The notes beneath the pieces are model-generated. The model was not told the origin of the DNA. It saw only the letters and a program-made list of their open reading frames with translations, and ran no database searches. This document shows, one piece after another, positions 35,675 to 48,928 of a DNA stretch of 64,000 nt (the stretch's first letter is position 1; each line of letters starts with the position of its first letter). The position numbers and the translations under genes are program-made. This stretch comes from Saccharina japonica (lineage: Eukaryota; Sar; Phaeophyceae; Laminariales; Laminariaceae), in the NCBI GenBank assembly GCA_008828725.1, contig MEHQ01002661.1:282481-346480 (forward strand), read 5' to 3'.

Positions 35675-37476
35675 TCAGCCGCAGGGCCCGTCCACTCCCT
35701 GGTCTATAACCGCCTCAATGTTCTCATTAAAGTACGCGATCAACACGTGGGCCTGCTCGTCGGACCACGCATACAGCCTGCGCTTGGAGCGCGAAACCTC
35801 CTGGCCTCCTTCTCGCGCCACCCTCTTCCTAGACGCCTGACCCTTGAAGTATCTGGCCGGCATCAGTGCTGAGCCTTGGTCGAACACACAATCCTGGAGT
35901 GGGCAAGCGCCTTCGAGGATGAATGAGAAGCAAATCGTGTGCTTCGCCAAGAATGTAGCCCTTTCCTGGAGCGGGTCGTCTGCCCGCGGTAACCCCGGCA
36001 GCGTTGCCGGTCTTGCGCCTTCGCCCGTATTGACACCCTGAGTTAAGCTGCGTGGTGCCCCCGGTACGACCAGAAATCTCGTTGCTGAAGCCCGCTGCGC
36101 AAAAGGTACTCCATGGCGTCCCGTCATTGAGACCGCCTGATTGGTGAACACCGCGACGGCGGGGTAGGAGTTGCCGGCTCCTACCTCTCGCTGCGGCACA
36201 ACGCCGTCTCATCGGCTATCATGCGGGCCATAGAAGGCTCCAGCGAGCGGCCCCTGGTCTGGCTTCCCCCCGCCATCCCCATCGTCGCCCATCGACGTCA
36301 ACGTCTCGCCTCCTGATCCCATTCCCGGTGCCTTCCCAAGCATTGCGGCGATGTTGGCGCACGCCTGGCGAAACATCCGTCGCGCACTCGCCATCGCCTC
36401 GCTCTCTATGAACGAGAACCGGGAGGACGGCCCCCCGTTTCCCTGGTGCGAGACGCGGACCGGTTGCCCATACACCGTCTACCGAGTGGACATGAGGTCG
36501 ACCATGCCAGCGAAACATCCCTCGGTCTTTACCCCTATCTGCGTCATGATGGGACTCGTCGGAGTGACGTAACTCACCAGCATCGGGCGGATCTAGACCG
36601 CGATGCGCCAGATGCGCTCGTGCACCACGCCCTGCAGACCGGTTTGGTCGATCGCACTTGGCAGGTACAGTTGTACCAAGCGCTCCAGGAGGTCGCCTAG
36701 CTGCTCTTCATTTAGGTGCCTCCAGACGTACGTTGCCACCGAAATGCGAGGGCGGACCGGGTCAGTGAGATACGATCGATGTACCTGAATCAATCAGCGT
36801 GAGGCCGCCTTCCACGCCCCCGTCTCTCACACCTTGATGCTGTTGAGGGCCACCGCCGCGGCCTCCCGATCCCCCGACTGCAATATCCCCTCGTGCACCA
36901 ACGTCCTCAACCACTCCGTGGTCGAGACCTCCTGCAAATGGACCCGGGCGAACGAACCGTCAATCGCCGGTACCTAGACAATCTCCGTCGACGTCAACGC
37001 ATCGTGGGTGCACAGGTGGTCCCCTATGAACTCCTGCAGTAATTCCCTCCGTCCTTCTTGAAGTGGATAGGCCTGATTGCCGTAGTGATGTCCTGCGGCC
37101 TCCTCAAACCTCGGGCCTCCCCGGCTCTCACCGGTGCATTGGCCGCCACCTGTGCCACACGGGCCACCGGCGCCACGGGCGGTGCCGGTATACCCGCCGC
37201 CGACAGGAATTGCTGGAGCGCAGGCGGTAGTAATGTCTGCTGTCCTGGTCCTACCTGCACCGCGAGTGTTCCGCAAATGGGCGGCGGTGGCGGCCCCGGG
37301 ACAGGACCCTGCTGCGGTCCGTAGGCGGGCGGCGCCGGTCCCAGCGGCAGAGACGGCTGCCCCGGTCCCACGTGAGGCCCCTGCTGAACAGCTTGCTGTG
37401 TCCCGACACTGAGGCCCGGGTGGAGGGCCGGCGGCACCAGCCCCGGAGGCAATAGAGGCTGCCACTGACCCCCCAT
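35675..37476 (-). pseudogene. gypsy gag with CCCH-type zinc finger
   Basis: Gag probably begins at the ATG at 37476 (MGGQWQPLLPPGLVPP). It has a Pro/Gly-rich N-terminal part, then a frameshift near 37030. A capsid-like part follows from about 37060 to 36593, including ISVATYVWRHLNEEQ and LLERLVQLYLPSAIDQTG, with stops. A last part lies at 36199-35675. Near its centre are three Cys with spacing C-x8-C-x4-C-x3-Q (35876-35932, CFSFILEGACPLQDCVFDQ). This is the spacing of a CCCH zinc finger with the final His changed to Gln. Gag normally packages element RNA and commonly uses CCHC knuckles. Confidence 0.6.
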
Positions 37477-37526
37477 CGCTGTTGCGTTCGCAGGACGAAA
37501 GTCAACAAGATCAAAACCCAAAACAT

Positions 37527-40445
37527 GACACGCGGTGGGAAGACGAAGAGAAAGGTGGCACAGTCAGAAGAATCAACATCGATCGCCTGACACGCCTTTG
37601 AGCTGAGGATAATCTACTGATGCGCCGGGGACAGGACTATTGGCACGACTCGATTACAGAAACACCTCTCATACGCTTGTCGAAAAACTACCCAGGCGGT
37701 CAAAATATGCTTCAAACCTCACATATACTGCTGTACGCTAAGCATTTCGGTACCGAGAAAGTTACAACGCTGATAACCATGCTTGGACGGGTGGGAATCG
37801 ATATGTGCTACCGAAGAGCTGTATCCCTCACCTGTCCTTGTACGCCTGCTGCATGTATGCACGCATCTACACGCAGGCTGTGACCATAACGCGGTGCCTC
37901 TAAACCCACAACCCTCGAGATCGGTTGCCCTTGCGCGCCCAGCACGTGGCTGTTGCTCGTGCTGCCAGCGCCTTATACCAGCATCGTGTTTATCATACTC
38001 GGTACGACAAACGTAAGGGCGCGCCGTAAAATCCTCTCCATATCTCTTACTTGCCATGTCCATAGGTCGCATCAACAGGTCGTAATTAGCTGCTGGAAGC
38101 CTTTGCCGTACGAACGCAGCTCACTGCACGCGATATCAGACATGATTTCGTGGGGCGAAGCGTACAAGTACGAGCACCCTCACCGATAACCCCCAACTCT
38201 TGGTCTGTTAATTGTGCTCACCTACCAGGGACGGGGGGTAATTTAATGAATTTAATTTTGTGGTGCACACAAACTCCAGCGATGACAACAACAGGAACGC
38301 ATACAAGTACTGCTGCTGTCGTCGCGGCCGGGTGACAAACATCCACTGCTGCTACTCGCTGCTGCCTATAGCAGCTGTATATCAATCATCGGTGGCAACC
38401 AAAAAGAAGATGACAACAGCGCAACCCGAACAGCAGAGAGAAACAGCAGTGCGTGGTGCGTGGTGATATAGGCAACCGACGACGCGGCAGGCACGTACGT
38501 ACTGCGATCCTCTCCAGCTGTGGGAATTGTACCGCTACTGCTGTTGCACCACCACGGCAACGAGAGTAAGTCGTGGTGTCGAAAATAAAATAAATAACCG
38601 CGACCACGAAAATTGATTATATTTGTTGACTAGCTGAGTACTGTTGATCAGTTTTTTCCGCCGTGATCGGTGACCAGTTGTTGATCGTGATCACTGCTGC
38701 AACTTCAATCGAGACGAAAATTGATTATCGATTATTTGAGTTATCGCACCCTTACAGACATGAAGGTTTATATTATTTATAATCTTGGTCTAATTCATAC
38801 CCATGATCTGCGCCTACTGTTGTGTAGTGATTAATCATGATTATTTATGTTACATACCGTCCCTACTACTACTAATACCCACGAGGCCAACATCCGTACG
38901 TACATACCTCAAATAAAATCATTACGGTTATTATGCTTGCTTGATTCGGTTACCATAGACGCTACTAACCCCCACCAGGTGTACCTACAGGAACGGAGCA
39001 GATAGGTCTAAACGTGTACATTACAACCGCGTTGTTCGGCGGCGGCCGTGCCCTAGCCGTCTCGCACTACGGGTAGTGTAAAACATACGTGTCATGCGAG
39101 CCGACGTGCAACGACACGCCGCCGGCATGGAACGCCATACGACATGCACGCGGGCAAGAGTGGCAAGAGGGAGAAAATGGGCATCGGGGTCGAGCGGTTG
39201 TGCTTGGGGTCGGATACACCATCAACACAAAAATGGTATCCCTTATCTCGTCTACCCCTCACCTTCTCATTCACCAGCCCCCCCTCTTTGCACCTCTGCT
39301 GCCTTTGGGGTCCAACTGGACACCCTATGGGCACTCAGACGTCCTGCATAATGGAAGTCTTCAAACTCCCAGCTGTTATTGATTTGTTTTGTTATCTTGT
39401 AGGTGCTGGTAGTCGTATTCTACGGTATGTACCTGGCGGTACCGTCATCGGCGTATTTGTCCTGCCGCCGTATGATTTCATTTTATAATGAAGCCGTTCA
39501 GTAGGTATAGTGACGAGCCGGTACTGCCATTCGTGTCTTTGTCCTGCTGCTGTATTGTTTCCTTGTGTAATGAGGAGCCGCGTTTAGTGTTTACGAGGTA
39601 TGTCGTTTGTGTTGACCCCATGGCGCTTGTTGTATTTAGTACCTGTCTCCCGATATTTATGGTTTATCGTGACACGTAGGGGCGAAACATCCAAGCGTCG
39701 TTTGAGGAATGCAACAAATCACCACATCCTTGTCTCGGCTTGCGAGGCCCGTGTGGCGCAGGGTGGGCGCTAATGCGCTAGAAAGAGACGCGACCGCGCG
39801 GCACTTTGTCGTGTATATCCACGACACAGAGCTCTCGTTGGACGCCTGAGGGGCATGTGCAGGGCTCCCCTGCGCATACCAGACTTGGAATCTGGGCCCT
39901 GCCTAGTATAGTGGTGTTACACCACATTGTGTCTGTGGAAACCCCATTTCAATTCTGAGATTGGACACCATGTCAGAGTAACGTTTCGTGTGTACATCAG
40001 TTCATAGGAGGTAATCATAATGCATGCATGTATATCACTCATGATGGGAGTTTTGCTCGGGACTCTCGTCATAGCCGCATCAAAACACATCGATTGAATT
40101 ATTCCAGAGCCTTCCTACCCAGCCTTCCTTGCTGGGTAAGTACACAACACGTTCACTCTCATTCCAAATCCATGCACTGACTCACCGTTGTACTACGCAG
40201 CCTGCGATCCTTGCTGGTGAGCCCTCGTGTAGCACAGTCCTAACTGGTAGTCTCGTTGCGTAGTACAGCGCTGAAGGTTGCAGTACAACCTATAGGGACC
40301 CAGAAAAGAGTTTGTAAGCTCACGCAGCCCACACCTCATCCTTACGGGGAGGCGTTTCATATCCGGGTTAACTTTACATTGTCCCTTTCGATCATCACGC
40401 CCAGTCCTTCTCTGGAAACCCCCGAACCCATAAAAATCCGTCGTA
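37527..40445. other. Intergenic DNA, no gene or LTR recognised
   Basis: Expected place for the 5' LTR of the gypsy element, but I found no stretch matching 29341-30596 and no clear primer-binding site. CAG/CTG-rich bits lie at about 38306-38555. The frames at 39089-39488 overlap on the same strand and show no family motif. Confidence 0.35.
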
Positions 40446-41375
40446 ACATATGTTTCTATAGGGACAGTTGTTGCTGTCTCCTATGCTAAAGGTATACAGC
40501 AACCAGGCCGCTCTAGGTTTGTTGTATCTTCTCGCGGGGCGTGTACCTCTGTTCAGATATCCCTGTTTGCGTGCCTCTAGATTTGAATTCGGTTTATGTT
40601 TTTCATGACAGGATTGTACCCTGTGGAAGCGTGGTTATTGTGTCAACCTGTGCGGTGAGACCACGGTTCCACGAGGTTTATATATTATGCTGTCAGGGCA
40701 TGCTCGTGCAGAAGTATAATGGGCGGGTCTGTGTCTATAGGAATCGTTGTGGTCGTCTCCTATGCCAGAGCGAGACGGAAACCTGGGGCCGCTAGCCTTC
40801 TGTATTTCTGCAGGACGTGTACCTCATGGAGAGGTGAAGACTTATGGAGACTGTTGGTGTTGTCCCCAATGATGAAGAGAGGCAGCAATGAGGTCCCTCT
40901 TCGTCTCTGCCTCTAGGGAGTGCAATTCTGAGCTGACTGACAGGTTCCAAGCCATATCACCCGCACACATAAGTGCAGGACAATGACGCTCACCAAACCC
41001 ATATGCCGGTGCATCGGACTACACGCGCGGGGTATGACATGTATTAACGCCCCATGTCTCGCTGTGTTTGACCCATCATTGTGTACTGTCCCATGTTCAG
41101 CTGTGCGTGTCCATCATTGTTTATGCGTTCATTTGTTTATGGGAAAGATAGCTGCAGGCCTGTGATTGGTGGAGATTTAGTTATTGTCTTGACCTTTGAA
41201 GCGAGACATATCGACGCCCCGCAGCGTGTGTGCCGTTCATGGAGGTATGTGGGTACACGCCCATACTATCTTGGTGTATGTCCAATGGGACCTTTGTTAC
41301 CGTCTGCTATGCGGGGGATACTACAACCAGGTTCCTCTAGGAATGTGTGTTCCCGCTGATTGTACCGATGTTTTA
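40446..41375 (+). repeat. Three diverged copies of a ~100-bp block
   Basis: A block of the pattern TCTATAGGRA, GTTGT, CGTCTCCTATGC, ACAACCAGG / AAACCTGG, CTCTAGG / CGCTAGC, GTGTACCTC recurs at about 40450-40555, 40728-40840 and 41272-41365. Copies 1 and 2 are the more alike. Frames such as 40256-40489 and 40541-40795 end in similar Cys-rich strings because of the repeat. I do not take them as genes. Confidence 0.5.
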
Positions 41376-44189
41376 CTTTTACATCGGTGCTATATTGGTT
41401 ATTTGCAGAGTTTATTATATATATCAACAACTACAAAAGTTTAGTGTGTGCCTCAAGCGGGGATACTCCCTCTGTCATTACTATTTTATTTTATTTTCTC
41501 ATACACCACCTTCCCTTCCCTTTCATTTTGATCTTGTCGCCGGGGGGGCTGCCGCGTTTGTCGATAGCCTGTCACGGCACGAAGGCACCGGCAATCGATT
41601 GAGCGGTTCAAATACGCACCAACTCGGTATCCCTCGAGAGAACGCAACACACCTACTCCCATATCTGCATTAAGTTCGCAACAGGTTGAGTGGCGCGGGG
41701 GAGGGGGGGGGCTTCTTATTGTTTGGCTTGCATCTGTCATTATACCGTAAACCATACACCCCTTTCGACACTGAAGACCGTCTTACTCCTGACCGAGACA
41801 CGTGCATCGTTTGCGTGCTCGCGACGCTTTCCCGTATGTTACATATCGACGTTTGACTTACCTTATAGCCTTCTGGCTACGCCATAATAGATAATCACCT
41901 ATAAATAAAAATAACATTGTGAGTCCCGCATACTTCGTACCTTGGACTTTCCTACCTTATGTATGCATATGGTCTACGCAACTACGGTATTGTCTAAACA
42001 TTTCCTGTACTTCGCTTGTTACGGGCGCCGGATGCAGGTGACACGACGGGATATATGGTCTCGACGACAACGACGAAACATTGTCACTCGACGAAATGGG
42101 CAGCAAACTGCCAGCTAATCCTTAATTCATGGTAGCTGATATGATATGCACCTTGCACGAGCATGCAGGAGTAGGAGCTACGTTACCCTTGGTACGCGAT
42201 CAACGGTTTCATCGTGCGAGTACCAGAGATCCAATAGACCAAGCAGCAGACGCGTCGCAACGTTATTTGAACGCTCTCTAGAACCATGGGGTAGACTACA
42301 GATGGATATTTTTATCCTGGACATACTTCTCTTTCCCGGTAACAAGTGTGACCCACTATAACTAATAGTAGCAGATCAAGCCCCCAAACTCCCCGTTCGG
42401 TACTCCTCTGTAAACCAAGCAGGCAACAGGCGTGACGCGAGTTCGTACCGAATTGTGCCTGACCTTTGGGTCGGTTACACATTTTGGAAGGGACTTAGTG
42501 ACGTAGGTTTGCTGGTAGAGACACGAACGAATCAGTGCCTGGCCCCGTTCACTACCCACATGGTCCAGGTCCCGTTAAACGGTTAGGGGTTACGTTACAA
42601 GGGGCGTCGGCGGGGCTATGTCGGCTGTGGCTCGAGAGGTGGAAAAAATACGTATCTCCGGAAATCTGGAGGAAACGTCTTTGGTCCGACGGCAGACGTG
42701 AAGTCATGCCACCTCCAGATTTATGATTCTGATAAACGTGGTTAGCCAACGACTATGCGCAGTGTGCTTACGACCCTGGCTACAAGTTTCGGATGTAAGC
42801 AGTGTATAACTCATCGTTCGACTCTCTCTGTAGCTGCCGCAGGACAACTTCTTGCACGGGAACCGGTAGCTGGCAGTGCGATGAAACATTGCGCGAGGGA
42901 GTAGAGTCCAGGTGGTTGCCTGAGGATGACATGCTACAGAGCTTCACGCCATTGCAGGGTGGCCGCCTTATCGCACATAGGCATATGTACAACCTCCAGC
43001 CTACGAACGACTCGACCGTGCCCCGTGCGCCTCCCACTCGCTCCGAAGCCTTGATCGTTTTACCCATAGGGTTCCGAATCTGGAAGAACTTTGATGGCAT
43101 TCTTAGACTTCAGGGTCAAGTTTACAACTACAGTGACCGCACTGGCGAGTGCGTTTAAGCAACCAGAACTTCGAGGCCCTGAACTGGCGCGAGATGGAGC
43201 ACCTGCAGAGCTGAAGCAGTGACGAGCATTGGACGACGAGTCGAATATCTTCTGCATACGTTCTTATCTTCAGCATTCGTTTGAAACATTGTGGTTCTGT
43301 TGTAACAGCCAGTCGGCATGGCCTTGAACAATCGGCTAGAGAGGTGGGGGGTGTTAGAGTTGTTGTGACAGTGGGGTGAGCTGCTTGGGCTGCGTGGAGG
43401 CGTACTCCTCTGTCTTTGGTGCTGTGCCAATTAAAGTGTTGACTTAGTCGCCTGCAGTTTGTTTTTGCATTATATTTGGAGGTCCGGTATGCCATGGCTA
43501 CTGACGTTTGACCCTTTTAGCGAACACAGAAAGATGTCGGCTTAAGCCTAGACGCGGTAGAGGAACTATACGGCATCAAGTAGTGGTCAGGCCGTCAAAT
43601 TCGTGGTGAAAAGGTAGGTGAGAGGGTTATTGTTGGGGATTTTGTTTCAGATGGCCCTCGCAGTTGAGTTTTGTTTGCCTATCTTCAAGGCCGTTATTTG
43701 TGTGTAGAGCTTCGCGGTTGATTTTCCTTGGTCATAGCTACATATTTCCTGTAGCACATTGCCCTCTTATTCGCATTGTACTAAGGCGAGTTCACAGATC
43801 AGTGATAGTTCGTTTGTTACTATGACAGAGAGGCGGTTTTAATGAAAGCAGGGGCGGTGCTAATTGCGGCCCCGCTCCGATTGGTGTGTGGCCACGATAG
43901 ACACACCCACGACGTGTTATGGGTTTGTTCTGCTTCGCTCCGCAATCCAGTTCTACCACGTACTTCTGGTGGGGACCCTATAACCCTTCTGCAGAATACG
44001 TTTACTTCCTACATCACTACGTACATAGGTCCTGTACCACCTCATATATTTGATAATTCGTTTGGACGACCTATTGTATCTCGATTATGACAGATCCGCC
44101 ATTGGGGCGGAGAGGCCTTTTGTATTATTTAGTATATGCGAATGATAAGAGGTGCTCAACCTGGTATGCGGTGGTATCCTTGTAATGCG
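41376..44189. other. Intergenic DNA, no gene recognised
   Basis: Only short frames on both strands. The best looking, 42802-43158 plus and 43103-43495 minus, overlap each other and have no family motifs. A G-rich run lies at about 41697-41710. Confidence 0.4.
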
Positions 44190-44310
44190 TTAGAGGACCG
44201 GTGCATTAGGTGACCGAATATAGCTAGGAGACCGGTGCAATAGGGGACCGAGTCTGGAAGTTTGGCTCGGGGACCGGTGCATTAGGGGACCGGATCTGGA
44301 ATTTTGGCCC
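44190..44310 (+). repeat. Short tandem repeat, GACCGGTGCA units
   Basis: GACCGGTGCA recurs at 44196, 44230 and 44272. Each time it is followed by A(T/A)TAGG(T/G)GACCG; two of the units also carry a TCTGGAA block. Periods are about 34 and 42 bp. The minus-strand translation repeats GPLMHRSPS/GPLLHRSPS for the same reason. Confidence 0.7.
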
Positions 44311-45104
44311 CTAGCCGAAACTGCCAGAATTCCAGATCTCCTGCCGTACGCGATGGGAATATTCATCGATTTCTGAATTTGAACACCACCCGCGTAGTTC
44401 AGCGGTACTGCTGTAAATGTGCACCAGGAACAGCAGCAACGGTACAACTCCAGCGAACTCCTCACCTAACTATACTAACCATAGCTAGGCTGTACGACCG
44501 ATTCTTCAAACGGCTTCAACTACACTTTAGTGTGGAAGGGACACACCTCGAGCGAGCGCGACGTAGATTACAACGCGCAATATAGGTTTACGGCATAGAC
44601 TCCACTGTGTCGCCGTCTATCATTGTTGCGCTGTCAAGACGAACGAAGGTCGGTATCGACAGCAGCTACTCGTATGCATGTTTTGGTTACCTCCGTGGCC
44701 TCGGGGCCTGTCAGTATTAATAATCTATGTCAACATATGACGGCGACCTCCGTGCATGGTTTGGAATCTAGGGAGCTGTGCGTTGTGTGGTAATACGTTA
44801 ATCGGTGTATTGTTGATAGGTTATATGTAAAGATGAGATCGTTTCATCTGCGCACGTGTACATGCATTTATCGATAAATCATTAGGCAACACCTTTACTG
44901 TGGTAGACCGATCAGACGTGAACTGGGATTAACTATACAGTACATCAAATGTAATCGCCAGAGATCTTCCTGACGAACGGCACGATGAGACAACAACAAC
45001 AAGCGGTTGCATCATCATGAATGTCTTGTAGTCACAGTGCTATTTCGACCCGTTCAAACGGTTGAGCCTACAAAGTGCGGACTGAAACCGTCGCATGCTG
45101 ACGG

Positions 45105-45305
45105 TAGACGTGCACCGTCCTTTTCCCTTGAATTCTTCTCGCGAGGAGCTGTATACTACTAGAAAGTCAAACGGATCTTGAGAAGGCATACAATTAGGAA
45201 GGTTGCAACACAATTAACCAAATTCAGACAAATCTGCGTTAAGGAGCCGCGTCATTATAAAAACGTTTCAGCGAAAATGTGCTACCCCTTGTTGCAGCGG
45301 TCTGT
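45105..45305 (+). repeat. Repeat R3, diverged copy
   Basis: Shares the R3 order: GTGCACC near 45111, GAGGAGCTGTATAC, then GTTAAGGAGCCGCGTCAT (45239), ACGTTTCAGC and GTGCTACCCC. The second arm of the terminal hairpin is degraded. About 200 bp; orientation as in the copies at 48.6 and 55.0 kb. Confidence 0.5.
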
Positions 45306-47458
45306 GCACCATGATGTTAATACTCTGATGCGTAAGCGACTGCCGTGGTCAGTGCTACGCGGAGGGTCCATCGTTATAACGGGGGTCAAACCGTACGAGG
45401 CTCCCCGCTTGAACGATGCAGGTTGAGGATGGGCTCCCGTCAAAGGAACGCCATCTCGTCAATGAAAAGCCGAATGCAGGCCAAACGCTGGTCTGCTGAA
45501 GCGGGCATCGATACCTGGTTTTTGTTAAAACCACCCCCAAGTGAAGCATCAAAGACAAACCCAAAATCTATTGTCCAGTGATATGTCCATCTGTCATGTG
45601 TCCACCTGCCTGTTGCCCGCTATGCGCTTGTATTACACTTAACCAACGCACTACGCGTCCAACATCGGACAGCCGGGGTATTCGGGAGCTCTGGGCGAGA
45701 GCTTAGGTGGAGCCTATCGAGAGGCAACTCTATATCTCCATCGAACTCAACCAGCAATGAAGTGAGACTGCTCTCGGGACTGGCTCGAGAGGCGGACGTT
45801 GCTGTAACATGGTGAACCCAGGGAGATGTGGATGGTAGAGAGTGGCAGCAGCGCAGTCCAGCATGCTAGGCTTGCGCTCAAGATCGAGAGGTCTTCAAGT
45901 GTTTTGGAATCTGATCGGGTATTTCTGGAGGACACATTTTCTGAATGTCGAATCCCTGGTGACACCAGAGTGATGGCAGAGATATAGAAGTGCAGCGCTT
46001 CAGGTACAGCACTGCAGGCAAGGCGAGTTCGCGTATACACTCCGGACGGCTGGTTTATATTCACTTACCCAACCCTAAGATGGTACCTGTCACCTGGTAC
46101 AGTTTTGATGGACGCATACTGTCGTTATGAGGTCGCACCGTGAGTTAGAGTTCAGGTAACCTAATTTTAGGTTGCTCGCAGGTACTTGGTACTCAGTCGG
46201 TCGTATATCCCACGAGGACTGATGTTATGCTGTTAAAAATAAACGACAAAACAAATACGATGCTCCGCTTGCCTGTGCTGTGATAAAACTGCGAATCGAA
46301 CCGGCTAAGCGAAGAGGTGATAAATACAAGCGCAGACTTTGTTTGGTGCCGTTCCGCTGGGAGAGCCAATAACGGGGTTGATAAACGGGGTTGATAAATG
46401 GATACCAGGTATAGACGACGATATAATACATATAAATAGGTAGCACTACTGCTGTTTTACTGTTTTGACCATGCACAACTTGGCTTCGCACCCAGCTGTA
46501 CATACATGCACGAGTAAGGCAGACGACTACACTCGAGTCAGGACTTAATTCCAGGAAACATCAGACATGGATTGCAGTACGCAGGGAGGGCGAGCGCGTC
46601 GTTTTTACATGACGCTACACACTATAACTTATCAGGAAACACTCACGGCCGTTATCCACAAACACGGCACCCCAGACACGTGATACATCACAGCCACCAC
46701 ATATCACGACCGACAAGCGCAGACTTTGTTTGCTGCCATTTGTTTCCGAGGGCACGGCACGCGAGTAATATTTACCGTATATAACAGCATACGCTCCTGT
46801 ACCAGAAAAGCACGACCCTATACGTACGAGTATGCGAACATTAAAACACAATAGAGAAAAAGTACGTGTAATAGGATACATACCAATTATGGCAACAACA
46901 AATTTGACAAGTAATTCAGTTATTTTGTTTTTACCGGATACTATACGTTTACTCGTACCCGTACGTAGTACGTACGAGTTCTGTGTATAACGACTGTACA
47001 CGAACCCTGGTTTGGGGGGGGAGGGGGTTATCATGTTGTGCACGGCCTAGTCATATGACTGATAGACCCTCGCATCCCTACAATGGCGGGACGGAGCGCG
47101 TTGGGTTTTCACCAACCAGGCAGACATTGCTTTGCACCAAGCGCGAAACGCGTGGGTATTGGCGAGTCGCATGGAGGGTGAGTGCATCGCTGCTAAGAAC
47201 GCGCCTCTGAGCGAACTTGCATATGGACGACAGCTTCAATGAGTTAATTTAATTTCTGGTGTGGCCACTTCGGAGACAGGCAATGGTTTTACTATGTAAC
47301 TAGCTCGCGACGCCTTACATATTACACAGTGGTAACGACCATTCCCGCTTGTGCGGAGCAAAGGTTTCCACCCGCACAAATGATCTACTCGACCGCCAGC
47401 TTTGTGACGCGCCAAAAAAAATAACAAAAAAAAACGCACCCTGGTTGTTAGGCTCAGC
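45306..47458. other. Intergenic DNA with a small direct repeat, no gene recognised
   Basis: The 18-base block AAGCGCAGACTTTGTTTG occurs at about 46327 and 46716, with weaker similarity on both sides. It suggests an old ~390-bp tandem duplication. No frame here carries a recognisable domain. Confidence 0.4.
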
Positions 47459-47460
47459 AG

Positions 47461-47582
47461 AGGGGGGGCCGGGGAGGGTGGGGGGGGGGGGGGCAAAGTG
47501 CGTGTTTTACAGGTCGTTGCAACACGAGCGCCAAACCCTATTATACTCATATATTTACAGGGGGGGTGGGGGGGGGGGGGGG
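47461..47582 (+). repeat. Two long G-runs, candidate G-quadruplex DNA
   Basis: G-rich runs at 47461-47493 (including 13 consecutive G) and 47561-47582. They are separated by about 67 bases and each has more than four G-triplets. Such DNA commonly forms quadruplexes; that is inference from composition. Confidence 0.7.
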
Positions 47583-48647
47583 TATGGCGAGAGAGAGCGC
47601 GATCGCAGAAAAACAGAATATCGGTGTTCAAGGACGTACATACATTGCATCAAAGTATAATAATAGGAGTAGTGTGGTCAGCTTTCTTACATGAGGTAAA
47701 GGCGCAGAGGAGCAGTACACTACGAACTACTATTAATACTCTAAAATATCTGTACTATTATTATTAAACACCAATATTTTGGTAAGACAGAACACACGTG
47801 TTTTCCATTTACCTGAAAAACCACACGTATAGCCTCATACACCTCTTCATTATATATATTATAGAATTATCAGCAAAGATATGGTAAAGAGCACAACACG
47901 AAGATATACGCATGACTTTATCACGGTTCGTTTTATGTATGTGCAACAATATAGATATATAGTATTCTGTATCAAAAACAAATATGTAAGTGAACATAAA
48001 AACCAGAGTACGCACGATACAAATACCCCATACAGATATATAACGACGACAGGTGGCTTACGCTACTAATACTAGACCCACTCTATCACGTCAACTCGTC
48101 GGAACACTATAGTATACCTGATATGTTTATTTCAGACTGTTTAATTTGAATTTGTTTTTGTTTCTTTTCCTCCCCTCACAAATAGACGCACACTTCTGAA
48201 TTCTACAGCCTCAGATTGTTTCCCCCTCATACGGGATGTACACCCTAAATGAGGGCATATACAATCCGAACCCCCGCGCGATCGAAGTATTACACTCAGC
48301 TAGCAAAGATGAGCTTCGACGAAATCCTCGAGCTCACAGCTGTTTTTTTTAATTTTTTTTTTAATATATGTCTACTCGTACCCGTATAATGACCTTACGC
48401 TTACGATCCCATTTTCGTGGGGTGGTCGGGCGTGATGCGGAAATAAAAAAAACGTACATGGCATCATGCAGAGGTGCAGAGCAGCAGTAAACTACTAATA
48501 TCATAAAATATATCTACTATTAAACGCATCCGGCTGTCGCGGTGACTTATCGGCGGGGATGGCTTCTAGAGATACCACGTACGGAGCTGGTCGACCTAGC
48601 ACGTATTATATATACTGGTATTACATATTACCAAAACGTGTCATGAG
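47583..48647. other. AT-rich intergenic DNA with an R2 fragment, no gene recognised
   Basis: The interval 48275-48342 (GCGCGATCGAAGTATTACAC through CTCACAGCTG) matches an internal part of repeat R2 at about 1494-1570 and 25675-25755. The remainder is AT-rich, with oligo-T at about 48343-48362. Confidence 0.5.
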
Positions 48648-48928
48648 CATATTATAGGAAATTACTGGTAGACGCATGCGACGATAGAGGTGCACCATGT
48701 TTTTTCTGAGCTCCTCACTTAAGGAGCGTCATACCTCACCGAAAAAATGATTTCGGAGGAGAAGAAAAGTGCTGCCGGATGCGATATCATGACCGCAGTA
48801 TGCCTCAAACAGCATTCGTCACAAAAATGAACGTCCGACGAATTTGGGTTAAGGAGCCCGATCGTTCAGAAAACGATTCAGCCAAAACGTGCTACCTGTA
48901 CCGTAGCACGCGTCGGTAGTACGTAACA
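48648..48928 (+). repeat. Repeat R3, copy with flanking direct repeats
   Basis: Contains GTGCACCATGTTTTTTCTGAG-like start (48691), GGGTTAAGGAGCCC (48847), TTCAGCCAAAACGTGCTAC, and the terminal stem GTGCTAC facing GTAGCAC (about 48889-48908). The 17-base word CCAAAACGTGTCATGAG flanks it exactly on both sides, at 48631-48647 and 48929-48945. This is what a long target-site duplication would look like. No coding capacity. Confidence 0.65.

Larger units (their letters stand above)
30596..37526 (-). mobile_element. Ty3/gypsy-type LTR retrotransposon, degenerate
   Basis: Domain order on the minus strand is gag, protease, reverse transcriptase, RNase H, integrase and a chromo-like C-terminal module. 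This order is that of Ty3/gypsy (Metaviridae-type) elements. The element is visibly GC-richer than its flanks. Every domain carries at least one stop or frameshift, so it is not autonomous. A matching pair of LTRs and a primer-binding site were not recognised. The right part may have been lost or has diverged. Confidence 0.85.

Noticed and set aside
36209..36518. Second zinc-finger or separate host gene inside the gypsy gag region
   Set aside because: No Cys/His ligand set; position and frame fit the gag linker between capsid and zinc finger.
42146..42361. PWGRLQMDIF as a retrotransposon integrase core
   Set aside because: Resembles the start of an integrase core by a few residues only; the expected following motifs and zinc finger are absent.
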